Shown here one piece after another: positions 27,636 to 36,392 of a stretch of DNA of 64,000 bases. A model generated the notes under the pieces. The model was not told the origin of the DNA, ran no database searches, and saw only the letters and a list, made by a program, of their open reading frames with translations. A program made the translations under genes and the position numbers. The DNA is taken from NCBI RefSeq assembly GCF_000368865.1, contig NZ_KB849726.1, positions 453,634 through 517,633 of the forward strand. The letters run 5' to 3'. Within the stretch, counting starts at the first letter, position 1. Each line of letters begins with the position of its first letter. The DNA comes from Acinetobacter bouvetii DSM 14964 = CIP 107468. Lineage in GTDB: Bacteria; Pseudomonadota; Gammaproteobacteria; Pseudomonadales; Moraxellaceae.

Positions 27636-27950
27636 AGGTATTTTCCTCAGTGATCGTATTTGATCAGAGAAGCAATGCAAGTGTTGTGCCACTGAAGATA
27701 TTGATGTTATGAGCTATTTTTTGAATGAAAAAATGATTGCTGCAGTGTTTTGTGCGTATTTGAATCATTTGCTGCACAGTAAACATGCATTAAATTTCAA
27801 TTAATTTTGAAATGATTAAAAAGCGGTAACAATATTTAAGAAATCTAGACAAAAGCGTGCAAAGAACATAAATTATTCGAAAGTAAACGCTTAGATGCGA
27901 TTAATAGTGATGCTTGCACTAATGTAGAATAAAAAAAAGGCAATTTTTCA

Positions 27951-28035
27951 CGTATAAAAGAATCCATCAATGCGTAGGATCCGCTTAAGCGAACCGAGGA
28001 ATCGCTGCTGTTCCGAAAAATGCGTATAAAAGAAT
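27951..28035. repeat. 13-bp direct repeat pair upstream of the 28.06-kb gene
   Basis: CGTATAAAAGAAT occurs at 27951-27963 and again at 28023-28035, 72 bp apart. Each copy includes a TATAAA that could be a -10 box. A CGCTTAAGCG palindrome (27976-27985) lies between them. The rest of the 27636-28059 spacer is AT-rich with nothing else recognisable apart from the expected amidase promoter. Confidence 0.5.
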
Positions 28036-28059
28036 TTAATTGAAAACTAGGCAAAAGAA

Positions 28060-28431
28060 ATGATTTTGGATATTCAAGAAAAGTATGATCAGCTCAGCTC
28101 CAAACAAAAAGAGATTTTTGCTGGTTATGGCCTTCGGCAAGTGAAGCATTTTGTGGAAATCAGTTTGCCCAATATTGAGCCGTCTCTTCCTGTAAATGCA
28201 GTTGTGCAGGGGGTGAATGCCAATGGTAAAGTGCAAGCTATTCATGCAGATACACAAAAAGCTTATCTTTGGATTTCTGACCTGCAATGGCAAGAAACGC
28301 AATCTCCGACGGCTTCTTTTGACTCTAAGCAGGACTTTATTGAGGTTTGGCAAATCTTTGAGCTGGCTCAATATGAATTGATTGATTTAAGCCATATTCA
28401 CCGTGATTTTTTAGAAAATCAGCCTGTTTAA
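28060..28431 (+). CDS. Hypothetical cytoplasmic protein
   Basis: 123 residues beginning MILDIQEKYDQLSSKQKEIF, with no signal peptide, membrane segment or recognisable motif. The composition is normal for the organism, and mixed helix/strand content suggests a real small protein. Its last 95 bp overlap the tail of the convergent, frameshifted GNAT gene. Function unknown. Confidence 0.6.
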   Translation: MILDIQEKYDQLSSKQKEIFAGYGLRQVKHFVEISLPNIEPSLPVNAVVQGVNANGKVQAIHADTQKAYLWISDLQWQETQSPTASFDSKQDFIEVWQIFELAQYELIDLSHIHRDFLENQPV

Positions 28432-28961
28432 TGCAATACAGCGTGTGACGCAGTAAAGGGCTATTTGAATTCAGTTTCGGGTGATTGAAATAGCCCTGAT
28501 GCTGCATGCCTAAACGCAGCATCACATTTTCAGACGCTTTATTTTGCACGGCCGTGAATGCTTTCACTGTTTTGAGCTGCAAAACCTCAAAGGCGAATCT
28601 TAGGCATTCGTCCGCTGCTTCAGTGGCATAGCCTTGATGCCAAAATTCGGCAGCTAAGCGCCAGCCAATTTCAGTACATGGAGAAAATTCAAATAAATCC
28701 GGCTGAAAATGCAGTCCAGTAAATCCAATAAACTGTCCTGTTTGCTTTAATTCCAGCGCCCAGAATCCCCAGCCATTTAAATCTATCTGCCAGCGCATCG
28801 CTTTCTTGTGTGTTCAGCGTCTGTGGAAAATGCTGCATGACTTGAGTACTGACATTCATGTGCGCAAATGGCGCCAAATCTTCAGTTTCCCACGGCCTGA
28901 GAATCAGCCGTGCAGTTTCTAAAAGGACTAGCGGCTTAGTGTTTGGGCAGTTTTGCATCAT
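28337..28961 (-). pseudogene. RimJ/RimL-type GNAT acetyltransferase, frameshifted
   Basis: Two overlapping minus-strand frames make up one GNAT protein. Residues from ATG 28961 give LLETARLILRPWETEDLAPF, the start of RimJ/RimL-like acetyltransferases, to about ESDALADRF. The continuation NGWGFWALELKQTGQFIGFTGL, EIGWRLAAEFWHQGYATEAA (acetyl-CoA loop) and NVMLRLGMQHQGYF is in another frame, with the switch near 28770-28795. The second frame is shifted by +1 (one base gained or two lost). Relatives usually have a few more residues between the halves, so a small deletion is also possible. The first ATG overlaps the Lrp gene stop by 4 bp, so both belong to one transcript. Confidence 0.75.
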
Positions 28962-29452
28962 AAATCTTCCAAAGGCAGCTGATAGCTTTGCTTAACGATC
29001 TGGCTCGGAACATCTGTTTTTACACTGGTAATGCCGTTGCGTTTGGTTAAATGCGTGGATTGAAATTTACGGTAGCTTTCTAAATCCGGCACAACCACTT
29101 TCAGCATGGCATCGCATTCCCCTAAAATAATGTAGCACTCCATCACTTGCGGCAGTTCTTTCATTGCTTCAATGAAGGTATCAATCGTTTCGGCATCTTG
29201 ACCGACCAGCCAAATCCGGGAAAACAGCAGCAGCTGAAAGCCGATTTTTTGCGGATCGACCACTGTGGTGTAGCTTTGAATGACGCCGGCCTCTTCCAGT
29301 AATTTCACGCGCCGCAGGCAGGACGAAGGCGATAGGCCAATTTCGCGCGCAAGATCGTTGTTTTGCATTCGGCCATTGTTCTGCAGGCCATGAATGATAT
29401 TTTTATCGATTCGATCTAGTTTGACTAGAACAGATTTGGAAGAAATCTTCAT
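28958..29452 (-). CDS. Lrp/AsnC-family transcriptional regulator
   Basis: 164 residues: an N-terminal winged HTH (LDRIDKNIIHGLQNNGRMQNNDLAREIGLSPSSCLRRVKLLEEAGVI) and a C-terminal RAM ligand-binding domain (LLLFSRIWL...VMECYIILGECDAMLKVVVPD). It is divergent from a LysE-type exporter gene with 113 bp between the starts, the usual arrangement for an amino-acid-responsive activator of an exporter. A palindrome TTAGAAT-ATA-ATTCTAA lies 4 bp upstream of its ATG, where a ribosome-binding site would be expected, suggesting autoregulation and possibly leaderless translation. Effector unknown. Confidence 0.9.
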   Translation of the reverse strand: MKISSKSVLVKLDRIDKNIIHGLQNNGRMQNNDLAREIGLSPSSCLRRVKLLEEAGVIQSYTTVVDPQKIGFQLLLFSRIWLVGQDAETIDTFIEAMKELPQVMECYIILGECDAMLKVVVPDLESYRKFQSTHLTKRNGITSVKTDVPSQIVKQSYQLPLEDL

Positions 29453-29455
29453 AAA

Positions 29456-29493
29456 TTAGAATATAATTCTAAAATTAATAATAAAATTAGAAT
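29456..29493. promoter_or_regulatory. Candidate Lrp-type operator
   Basis: A palindrome with perfect 7-bp arms, TTAGAAT-ATA-ATTCTAA (29456-29472), is followed by another TTAGAAT half-site (29487-29493) 31 bp from the first. The AT-rich divergent spacer and the neighbouring Lrp gene support an operator role. Confidence 0.55.
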
Positions 29494-29565
29494 AAATGAA
29501 ATCCTATTTTAGATCAATTCGCAGATACTATTTTTCTCCTTGAAATACAGTAAAAGGAAAGGAAA

Positions 29566-30171
29566 ATGTCTGTATTGCTACTCTTTGCACTAACGGTTAC
29601 ACCGCTAATTTTTACCCCAGGGCCAGATATGCTGTTCATTCTGTCTCAAGTCATGGGCAAAGATGCAAAAGCAGGCATAATGGCGACTGTAGGTATTTGT
29701 TTTGGCTATTTGGTGCATTCTGTTTTAGTGGCGCTGGGTATCGCGGCGATTATTGTGTCTTTTCCAATTTTGTTTGAGGCCATCCGCTGGCTCGGCATCG
29801 CATATTTGCTTTATTTAGCAGCGCATTTAATCAAATCGGTGTTCAGCAATAAAAAATTGTCTATTGAAAATCACAGCAGTTCAAACCCCATCAAAAAAGG
29901 TTTTTTTACTGCGCTGCTTAATCCGAAAGGCATGCTCATCTATTTTGCGATCTTGCCACAATTTATTGACCAGTCGGGCAATACAGTCACGCAAGGTCTT
30001 ATCCTGTCTTTCGTGTTTATTGGCCTGATTTTTGTGGTGTACTGCGCTTTGAGCCTGATTTTCAGCAAAATCAGCCAGAAAACCCATATTGATGAACGTA
30101 AGCAGAAGTGGATAGATGGCGCATCGGGAGGCTTATTGGGACTGGCCGCAGCGTGGCTGATGGCGAATTAA
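29566..30171 (+). CDS. LysE/RhtB-family amino acid exporter
   Basis: 201 residues, about six membrane helices, beginning MSVLLLFALTVTPLIFTPGPDMLFILSQ with the PGPD(M/N) signature of the RhtB group, then GICFGYLVHSVLVALG and a cytoplasmic loop before FTALLNPKGMLIYFAILPQF. Exports an amino acid or metabolite by proton exchange. Regulated most likely by the divergent Lrp protein. AAGGAAAGGA precedes the ATG. Substrate cannot be assigned. Confidence 0.9.
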   Translation: MSVLLLFALTVTPLIFTPGPDMLFILSQVMGKDAKAGIMATVGICFGYLVHSVLVALGIAAIIVSFPILFEAIRWLGIAYLLYLAAHLIKSVFSNKKLSIENHSSSNPIKKGFFTALLNPKGMLIYFAILPQFIDQSGNTVTQGLILSFVFIGLIFVVYCALSLIFSKISQKTHIDERKQKWIDGASGGLLGLAAAWLMAN

Positions 30172-30211
30172 TATGCCTGTCCGAATGCTGAACTTTTTGT
30201 ATGAGCGGCTA

Positions 30212-30239
30212 AAAAGCCTGCTGAATTCAGCAGGCTTTT
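30212..30239 (+). terminator. Terminator of the LysE-type gene
   Basis: AAAAGCCTGCTGAATTCAGCAGGCTTTT, a perfect inverted repeat with A and T tails. Confidence 0.85.
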
Positions 30240-30730
30240 GGGTTGTTCAATTCTGCAATGCACTAAGCTTGAACCGGTAAAACTTCAATGCACATAAATG
30301 CTGCTGTAATTTTGCATTTTACAGAAAGATGAATGTTTGAAGAAAATGCTGCAAATATAGAGCATCTATCCTAAATGACATAAAGGCAGATGATATGCCG
30401 GCAGGACATTTCTGCATAAACAAGATGAATGGCTGATTTGAAAGAACGATTAAATCAAAACTTTTGATGAAGCTCATCAAGTAAAAAGATAATAAAAATC
30501 AATGGTTAAAAATTGACTGAATCTTTTGTTAAAACAATGAAATAAAATAGTCCGGAAAAAGTGTGAACGTTAAGTTCAAGGAAAATTACGCATTTTTACA
30601 GGTCTTTCGATAATTGTGACTTGACCCAAATGCCATGTGCATTGCAAGATAGGGCACCTAAAAAATTTAAAGTGAAGAGTTAATATAACTTTTCTCAACA
30701 TTTATATTTGCTAAAACAGCCGAGGATTAC
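30240..30730. other. 490-bp AT-rich spacer before etfB
   Basis: No ORF with a credible ribosome-binding site and no strong inverted repeat is apparent. The last ~120 bp should carry the etfBA promoter and leader, but no convincing -35/-10 pair stands out. Confidence 0.4.
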
Positions 30731-31483
30731 ATGAAGGCTCTTGTTGCTGTAAAACGTGTGGTTGATGCCAACGTTAAAGTCCGTGTTAAACCGGACAACA
30801 GTGGTGTTGACTTAACGAACGTTAAAATGTCAATCAACCCATTTTGTGAAATCGCAGTGGAAGAAGCGGTTCGCTTAAAAGAAAAAGGAACTGTTTCAGA
30901 AATCGTTGTTGTTTCTATTGGTCCTAAAGAAGCGCAAGAACAAATCCGTTCTTCTATGGCGCTTGGCGCTGACCGCGGCATCCTGGTTGAAGCGGATGAC
31001 AGCCAGCTGGGCGCGCTTGAAGTGGCTAAAATTCTTAAAGGCGTTGTAGACGCTGAACAGCCTCAATTGATTCTTCTTGGCAAGCAAGCGATTGATGACG
31101 ACTCTAACCAAGTTGGCCAAATGCTTGGCGCTCTTCTTGGCGCAGGCCAAGGCACTTTCGCTTCAGAAGTTAAAGTTGACGGCGACAAAGTGCAAGTGAC
31201 TCGTGAAATTGACGGCGGTTTGCAAACTGTAGAGCTTGCGCTTCCTGCAATCATCACTACTGACTTGCGTTTGAATGAGCCTCGCTATGCAGCGCTTCCA
31301 AACATCATGAAAGCGCGTAAAAAACCGCTGGATACCAAGTCACCGGCTGATTTTGGCGTTACACCTGCAACGAAGCTTAAAACTGTTAAAGTTGAAGCGC
31401 CTGCAGAACGCAAAGCTGGCGTACAAGTGAAGTCTGTGGACGAGCTTGTAGAAAAATTGAAAAATGAAGCGAAAGTGATCTAA
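30731..31483 (+). CDS. etfB: Electron transfer flavoprotein, beta subunit
   Basis: The AMP/FAD-contacting small subunit of ETF, which carries electrons from acyl-CoA and other flavin dehydrogenases to ETF:ubiquinone oxidoreductase. Start [20 protein letters not shown] and the motifs [33 protein letters not shown] and the ETF-beta signature ending ADFGV are clear. 250 residues, normal. It lies 17 bp upstream of etfA, forming the usual pair. Confidence 0.96.
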   Translation: MKALVAVKRVVDANVKVRVKPDNSGVDLTNVKMSINPFCEIAVEEAVRLKEKGTVSEIVVVSIGPKEAQEQIRSSMALGADRGILVEADDSQLGALEVAKILKGVVDAEQPQLILLGKQAIDDDSNQVGQMLGALLGAGQGTFASEVKVDGDKVQVTREIDGGLQTVELALPAIITTDLRLNEPRYAALPNIMKARKKPLDTKSPADFGVTPATKLKTVKVEAPAERKAGVQVKSVDELVEKLKNEAKVI

Positions 31484-31500
31484 TACAGAAGGATAAAATC

Positions 31501-32433
31501 ATGAGTATTTTAGTTATCGCTGAGCACGACAACAAAGCACTGAACGGTGCAACTCTTAACGTTGTTGCTGCAGCGCAAAAAATCGGTGGTGATATCACTG
31601 TATTGGTTGCTGGTTCAGGCGCGCAAGCGGTTGCAGACCAAGCGGCTAAAGTTGCGGGCGTAAGCAAAGTATTACTTGCTGACGACGCTGCTTATGCAAA
31701 CCAATTGGCTGAAAACGTAGCTAAATTAGTTGCTTCTATCGGTTCCGGCTATTCGCACATTCTTGCTGCGTCTACAACAACTGGTAAAAACATTCTGCCT
31801 CGCGCAGCTGCGCTTCTTGATGCAAGCATGATCACTGACATTATTGCAGTAGATTCAGCAAATACATTCAAGCGTCCTATCTATGCAGGCAACGCGATTG
31901 CTACAGTTCAATCTGACGAATCAATCGTTGTTGCAACTGTACGTGGTACTGCATTTGATCCAGTTGCTGCTGAAGGCGGTTCTGCTGCCGTTGAAGCTGT
32001 TGCATCAACTGGCGATGCTGGCATTTCTAAGTTCGTTTCAGAAGAAATCGTGAAATCTGAACGTCCAGAATTAACAGCTGCTCGCATTGTTGTATCTGGC
32101 GGCCGCGGTGTAGGTTCGGGTGAAAACTATCACACTGTGCTTGATCCATTAGCTGACAAGCTAGGTGCTGCTCAAGGCGCGTCACGCGCTGCAGTAGATG
32201 CTGGCTTCGTACCAAACGACATGCAAGTTGGTCAAACGGGTAAAATCGTTGCGCCAGAACTGTATATCGCTGTAGGCATCTCAGGTGCGATTCAGCACTT
32301 GGCGGGCATGAAAGAGTCTAAAGTGATCGTAGCGATCAACAAAGACGAAGAAGCGCCTATCAATGCAGTAGCGGACTACTGGTTAGTCGGTGACTTGAAC
32401 ACTGTAGTTCCAGAATTGGTTTCTAAAATCTAA
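31501..32433 (+). CDS. etfA: Electron transfer flavoprotein, alpha subunit
   Basis: Large ETF subunit that binds FAD through its C-terminal domain: VSGGRGVGSGENY, then GQTGKIVAPELYIAVGISGA, and NKDEEAPINAVADYWLVGDL at the end. The N-terminal domain (MSILVIAEHDNKALNGATLN) packs with EtfB. 310 residues, complete. It is followed by a strong terminator, so etfBA is a two-gene operon; the ETF-QO gene is not in view. Confidence 0.96.
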   Translation: MSILVIAEHDNKALNGATLNVVAAAQKIGGDITVLVAGSGAQAVADQAAKVAGVSKVLLADDAAYANQLAENVAKLVASIGSGYSHILAASTTTGKNILPRAAALLDASMITDIIAVDSANTFKRPIYAGNAIATVQSDESIVVATVRGTAFDPVAAEGGSAAVEAVASTGDAGISKFVSEEIVKSERPELTAARIVVSGGRGVGSGENYHTVLDPLADKLGAAQGASRAAVDAGFVPNDMQVGQTGKIVAPELYIAVGISGAIQHLAGMKESKVIVAINKDEEAPINAVADYWLVGDLNTVVPELVSKI

Positions 32434-32452
32434 TTTCTGAAATTACTGTTTC

Positions 32453-32486
32453 AAAAAACCCTTAGATTATTCTGAGGGTTTTTTTT
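32453..32486 (+). terminator. Terminator of etfBA
   Basis: AAAAAACCCTTAGA-TTAT-TCTGAGGGTTTTTTTT, with T8. Confidence 0.88.
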
Positions 32487-32735
32487 GAGCTGCGTTTTTG
32501 AGTCAGTTTGGGTTTTTATGAGCCCTAAGGCTGCTGGGCTTAAATTCAGTTGAAAGAGATTATTGGGTCTGAGAAATCAGATTTAACCGCATGTTTGATG
32601 GGCCTTCAGCAGATAAAAAAATCATAACATCTTACTATTGGCCAGAGTCTAAATTTTTGTCTAAAAAATATTCAAATTTTTAAAAAATATAACAAGATAG
32701 CAGATTGTCAAAACACACATTTAAAAGCAGATTTA

Positions 32736-32744
32736 TGCTATAAT
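32736..32744 (+). promoter_or_regulatory. Extended -10 promoter element for gyrA
   Basis: ATGCTATAAT with TATAAT at 32739-32744 and an upstream TG, about 105 bp before the gyrA ATG. No good -35 lies at 17 bp, consistent with an extended -10 promoter. The rest of the 32487-32849 spacer is AT-rich leader with AAGGAG before the start codon. Confidence 0.5.
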
Positions 32745-32849
32745 TTACGGCTGTATTTTACATTTTGACTCATGCTTTTGAGTGAAATTTTAGCTGGATT
32801 TACGACATATAAATGCGGGTCATTTTTACCTGTATAATAAGGAGTATGC

Positions 32850-35831
32850 ATGAGCGTATCGGAAATTAGACCGATTGCCATTGAGGATGAACTCAAAAGT
32901 TCATATCTCGATTATGCGATGAGCGTAATTGTATCGCGTGCATTGCCGGATGTGCGGGATGGTCTAAAACCTGTTCACCGCCGTGTGCTTTTCGCAATGC
33001 ACGAGCTGGGCAATGACTACAACAAAGCGTACAAAAAATCTGCCCGTGTAGTCGGTGACGTGATCGGTAAATATCACCCGCATGGTGACTCCGCCGTTTA
33101 TGAAACCATCGTCCGTATGGCGCAGGATTTCAGCTTGCGCTATCAATTGGTTGATGGTCAGGGCAACTTCGGTTCGGTCGACGGCGATAGCGCTGCGGCG
33201 ATGCGTTATACCGAAGTCCGTATGCGCAAGTTAACCCATGAACTATTGGCTGATCTTGAAAAAGATACAGTTGAATGGGAAGACAACTACGACGGTTCTG
33301 AGCGTATTCCGCAAGTCATGCCAACCCGTGTGCCGAACTTGCTGATTAACGGTGTAACCGGCATTGCTGTCGGTATGGCGACCAATATGGCGCCGCACAA
33401 CATGACTGAAGTTGTGAACGCTTGCTTGGCCTATGCCAATAATCCGCAAATCAGCATTGAAGGATTGATGGAGCACATCTCTGGTCCAGACTTTCCTACA
33501 GGCGGCATTATTTACGGCAAATCAGGCATTGTAGACGCTTACCGGACAGGTAAGGGGCGTTTGCATATCCGCGGTAAATATCATATCGAAGAAGACCAGA
33601 AAACTGGCCGCGGTACAATCGTATTTACAGAAATTCCTTATCAAGTTAACAAAGCAAAAACCATTGAGCGTATTGCGGAGTTAGTGAAAGAGAAAAAACT
33701 GGAAGGTATTTCTGAGCTTCGTGACGAATCAGATAAAGACGGCATGCGTATCGCCATTGATTTGAAGCGCGGTGAAAACGCTGAAGTGATTGTCAATAAT
33801 CTATTTTTAAATACTCAGCTGGAAAATTCTTTCAGCATCAATATGGTCTGCTTGGACAACGGCCAGCCAAAATTGATGAACCTGAAAGATATTATCGCGG
33901 CCTTTGTCCGTCACCGCCAAGAAGTGGTTACGCGCCGCACCATGTTCGAATTGCGCAAAGCGCGCGAACGCGGCCATATCTTAGAAGGTTTGACGGTTGC
34001 TTTAGCCAATATTGATGCCATTATTGAAACCATCAAAACGTCTGCGAACCCTGGTGAGGCGCGTGAGCGTTTACAGGCAGGCGAGTGGGCTGCGGGCGGT
34101 GTTGTTGCATTGCTGGAAAAAGCAGGTTCAATTTCAATCCGTCCAGATGAAATTGAAGGGGAAGATCTAAGCCGTCCATTCGGATTGGCAGGCAATGTAT
34201 ACCGTTTGTCTCCAGCGCAAGTTGGCGCAATTTTAGAATTGCGCTTACACCGTTTAACGGGCCTTGAACAAGATAAACTGCATGCTGAATATACTGAAAT
34301 TTTAGGTCAAATTGCTGAATATACAGCAATTTTAAATGACTTTAATTTATTGATGAATGTCATTAAAGAAGAACTTGCATTGATTCTGCAGCAGTATGGC
34401 GATGCGCGCCGTACCGAAATTGTAGAGTCGCGCATTGACTTCTCGCGTGAAGATTTGATTCCAGAAGAGCAGGTTGTACTCACTGTTTCTCAAACAGGAT
34501 ATGCAAAAACACAGCCGCTTTCTGACTATGCGGCGCAGCGCCGCGGCGGCCGCGGCAAGTCTGCGACCTCAATGAAAGCAGATGACTACATTCAGCATTT
34601 GATTGTGACATCAAACCATGCAACGGTATTGTGCTTCACCAATGTCGGTAAAGTTTACCGCCTGAAAGTATTTGAAGTGCCGCAAGCTTCACGCGGTTCA
34701 AAAGGCCGTCCGATGGTGAACTTGCTGCCGCTGGATGCTGATGAAACCATCACAGCAATCTTGCCGGTGATTGATGCGCCGAAGAAATTCAAAGAGCGTC
34801 TTGCTGACTTCCGCAGTTTCGTGAAAGCGAATGCTGAAAGACTGAAAGCAAATGAAATCGTCAATTCGCATTATGATGCGCTGGAAGTGGCGTTTGCAGA
34901 ACTGGCTGATGGCGATGACCTTTCTGATGCATTGCGCAAACAGCTCAAAGAGCTGGGTATCGAGCTTTCTGCAACTGATTTGGACGATGAAATTGTCGCT
35001 GAATTTGCAGAACTTGCAGAAAACTTGCGTAAAAACTTCTATGTCTTTATGGCAACAGAAGCGGGTACGATCAAGCGTGTTGAACTTGAACAGTTCTCGA
35101 ATGTCCGTTCCAACGGCTTGCGCGCAATTGAGCTGAATGATGAAGACACCTTGATTGGTGTAGCCATCACTGACGGCGAACAGCAAATCATGCTGTTCTC
35201 AAACGAAGGCAAGGCGATCCGTTTTGCTGAAACAGATGTTCGCGCAATGGGCCGTTCTGCGAAAGGCGTGCGCGGCATGCGTGTCACTATCGGCGCAGCG
35301 CAAGCGGAAGATGCGGAAGATGCAGATACGGATTCGGATGATGACGCGGCAGATTCTGCATTTGTCAGCCGCATCGTTTCTTTGGTGGTAGTGCCTGAAA
35401 CAGGCGAAGTGCTTTGCGCATCTGCTAACGGTTACGGTAAGCGTACGCCAGTCGATGATTTCCCAACCAAGAAACGCGGCGGTAAAGGCGTCATTGCAAT
35501 TAAGACTTCTGAGCGTAATGGCGAGCTGGTCGGCGCAGTTGCCATTGATGCGTCTAAAGAGTTGATGCTGATTTCTGACGGCGGTACTTTGGTTCGTACC
35601 CGTGCGTCAGAAGTTGCGCAAACTGGCCGTAATGCTCAAGGTGTGCGTTTAATCCGTCTAGGTGAAAATGAAACACTGGTTGGCGTAGAGGCGATTGAAG
35701 CTGTGGAAGAAGATGATGAACTGCTGGATGATGCATCTTTAGCTGCATCCGCTGAATCGGCGGCAGATGATGAAATCATTGCTGAAAATACAGAAAATGA
35801 ATCTGATTTGAATGAGCCTGAAGAAGACTGA
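32850..35831 (+). CDS. gyrA: DNA gyrase subunit A with an enlarged C-terminal domain
   Basis: Breaks and rejoins DNA for ATP-driven negative supercoiling with GyrB. Landmarks are the quinolone-determining region [13 protein letters not shown] (Ser81, Glu85, wild-type-like), catalytic Tyr120 in [10 protein letters not shown], and the GyrA-box QRRGGRG near residue 562. The length of 993 residues exceeds E. coli GyrA (875) because of two insertions in the beta-pinwheel. One is a mostly helical, charged segment at about 642-728, after ITAILPV and before [10 protein letters not shown]. The other is an acidic loop ([19 protein letters not shown]) near 815-832. The tail is also acidic. Preceded by AAGGAG. 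Confidence 0.97.
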   Translation: MSVSEIRPIAIEDELKSSYLDYAMSVIVSRALPDVRDGLKPVHRRVLFAMHELGNDYNKAYKKSARVVGDVIGKYHPHGDSAVYETIVRMAQDFSLRYQLVDGQGNFGSVDGDSAAAMRYTEVRMRKLTHELLADLEKDTVEWEDNYDGSERIPQVMPTRVPNLLINGVTGIAVGMATNMAPHNMTEVVNACLAYANNPQISIEGLMEHISGPDFPTGGIIYGKSGIVDAYRTGKGRLHIRGKYHIEEDQKTGRGTIVFTEIPYQVNKAKTIERIAELVKEKKLEGISELRDESDKDGMRIAIDLKRGENAEVIVNNLFLNTQLENSFSINMVCLDNGQPKLMNLKDIIAAFVRHRQEVVTRRTMFELRKARERGHILEGLTVALANIDAIIETIKTSANPGEARERLQAGEWAAGGVVALLEKAGSISIRPDEIEGEDLSRPFGLAGNVYRLSPAQVGAILELRLHRLTGLEQDKLHAEYTEILGQIAEYTAILNDFNLLMNVIKEELALILQQYGDARRTEIVESRIDFSREDLIPEEQVVLTVSQTGYAKTQPLSDYAAQRRGGRGKSATSMKADDYIQHLIVTSNHATVLCFTNVGKVYRLKVFEVPQASRGSKGRPMVNLLPLDADETITAILPVIDAPKKFKERLADFRSFVKANAERLKANEIVNSHYDALEVAFAELADGDDLSDALRKQLKELGIELSATDLDDEIVAEFAELAENLRKNFYVFMATEAGTIKRVELEQFSNVRSNGLRAIELNDEDTLIGVAITDGEQQIMLFSNEGKAIRFAETDVRAMGRSAKGVRGMRVTIGAAQAEDAEDADTDSDDDAADSAFVSRIVSLVVVPETGEVLCASANGYGKRTPVDDFPTKKRGGKGVIAIKTSERNGELVGAVAIDASKELMLISDGGTLVRTRASEVAQTGRNAQGVRLIRLGENETLVGVEAIEAVEEDDELLDDASLAASAESAADDEIIAENTENESDLNEPEED

Positions 35832-35843
35832 TTTTAAATCAAT

Positions 35844-35870
35844 AAAAAGGGCGCTTCGGCGTCCTTTTTT
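35844..35870 (+). terminator. Terminator of gyrA
   Basis: AAAAAGGGCGC-TTCG-GCGTCCTTTTTT with a stable UUCG tetraloop. Confidence 0.88.
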
Positions 35871-35905
35871 CTATGTCGGCCCTAGATAGATGGATGAGAA
35901 TGATG

Positions 35906-36343
35906 ATGAAGCTTCAATATGCTGTATTGGCGTCTGCGCTGGCTTTAGGCGGCTGTGAGAAATTGGGTCAGCAAGCGATGAATGCGATTCCTGACCCGAG
36001 CGCAGCACAGGCTGAGGTGGCCCAAGCTGCCTATGATGACTTGCGCGCACAGAATTTTAGCCAGCTGATGACGCGTTTAGAGCCGGAACTGCAGGCGCGG
36101 TTCAGCGGCAATGAAAAAGAAATGCATAAATTTGCGCGCGGCTTGCCAAAGGAAAACTATAAAACCAAGAAAATAGTCGCGAAAAACATAGTCAAGGCAA
36201 CCAATCAGCCCAGCAAGTATACGGTGACGTATGAATATGCGTATGACAAAAATTTAGTGCAGTATGATGTCAGTTTTGACAAGGCCGGCGGCAGCGCGAA
36301 AATTCGTGATTTAAGCGTATCTGTCTTTGGCGAGAAGATTTAA
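35906..36343 (+). CDS. Small lipoprotein, DUF3887-like
   Basis: 145 residues from ATG 35906; in-frame ATGs at 35894, 35900 and 35903 are equally possible. MKLQYAVLASALALGGC is a clear lipobox signal with Cys17. The mature part has AAYDDLRAQNFSQLMTRLEPELQARF, like the helical accumulation-associated DUF3887/NTF2-like pattern, followed by strands (KYTVTYEYAYDKNLVQYDVSF). Likely periplasmic and membrane-anchored. Function unknown; the domain call is tentative. No gene partner: terminators stand on both sides. Confidence 0.7.
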   Translation: MKLQYAVLASALALGGCEKLGQQAMNAIPDPSAAQAEVAQAAYDDLRAQNFSQLMTRLEPELQARFSGNEKEMHKFARGLPKENYKTKKIVAKNIVKATNQPSKYTVTYEYAYDKNLVQYDVSFDKAGGSAKIRDLSVSVFGEKI

Positions 36344-36363
36344 GGCGCGAATTTCCGCAAAAT

Positions 36364-36389
36364 AAAAAGGACGCCGAGGCATCCTTTTT
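36364..36389. terminator. Bidirectional terminator between the lipoprotein gene and the HsdR-N-like gene
   Basis: AAAAAGGACGCCGAGGCATCCTTTTT; it serves the plus-strand lipoprotein gene and the minus-strand gene ending at 36393. Confidence 0.8.
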
Positions 36390-36392
36390 ATT

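Noticed and set aside
33090..33110. Possible quinolone-resistance mutation in gyrA
   Set aside because: The determining region reads [13 protein letters not shown] with Ser81 and Glu85, the susceptible-type residues; no known resistance change is seen.
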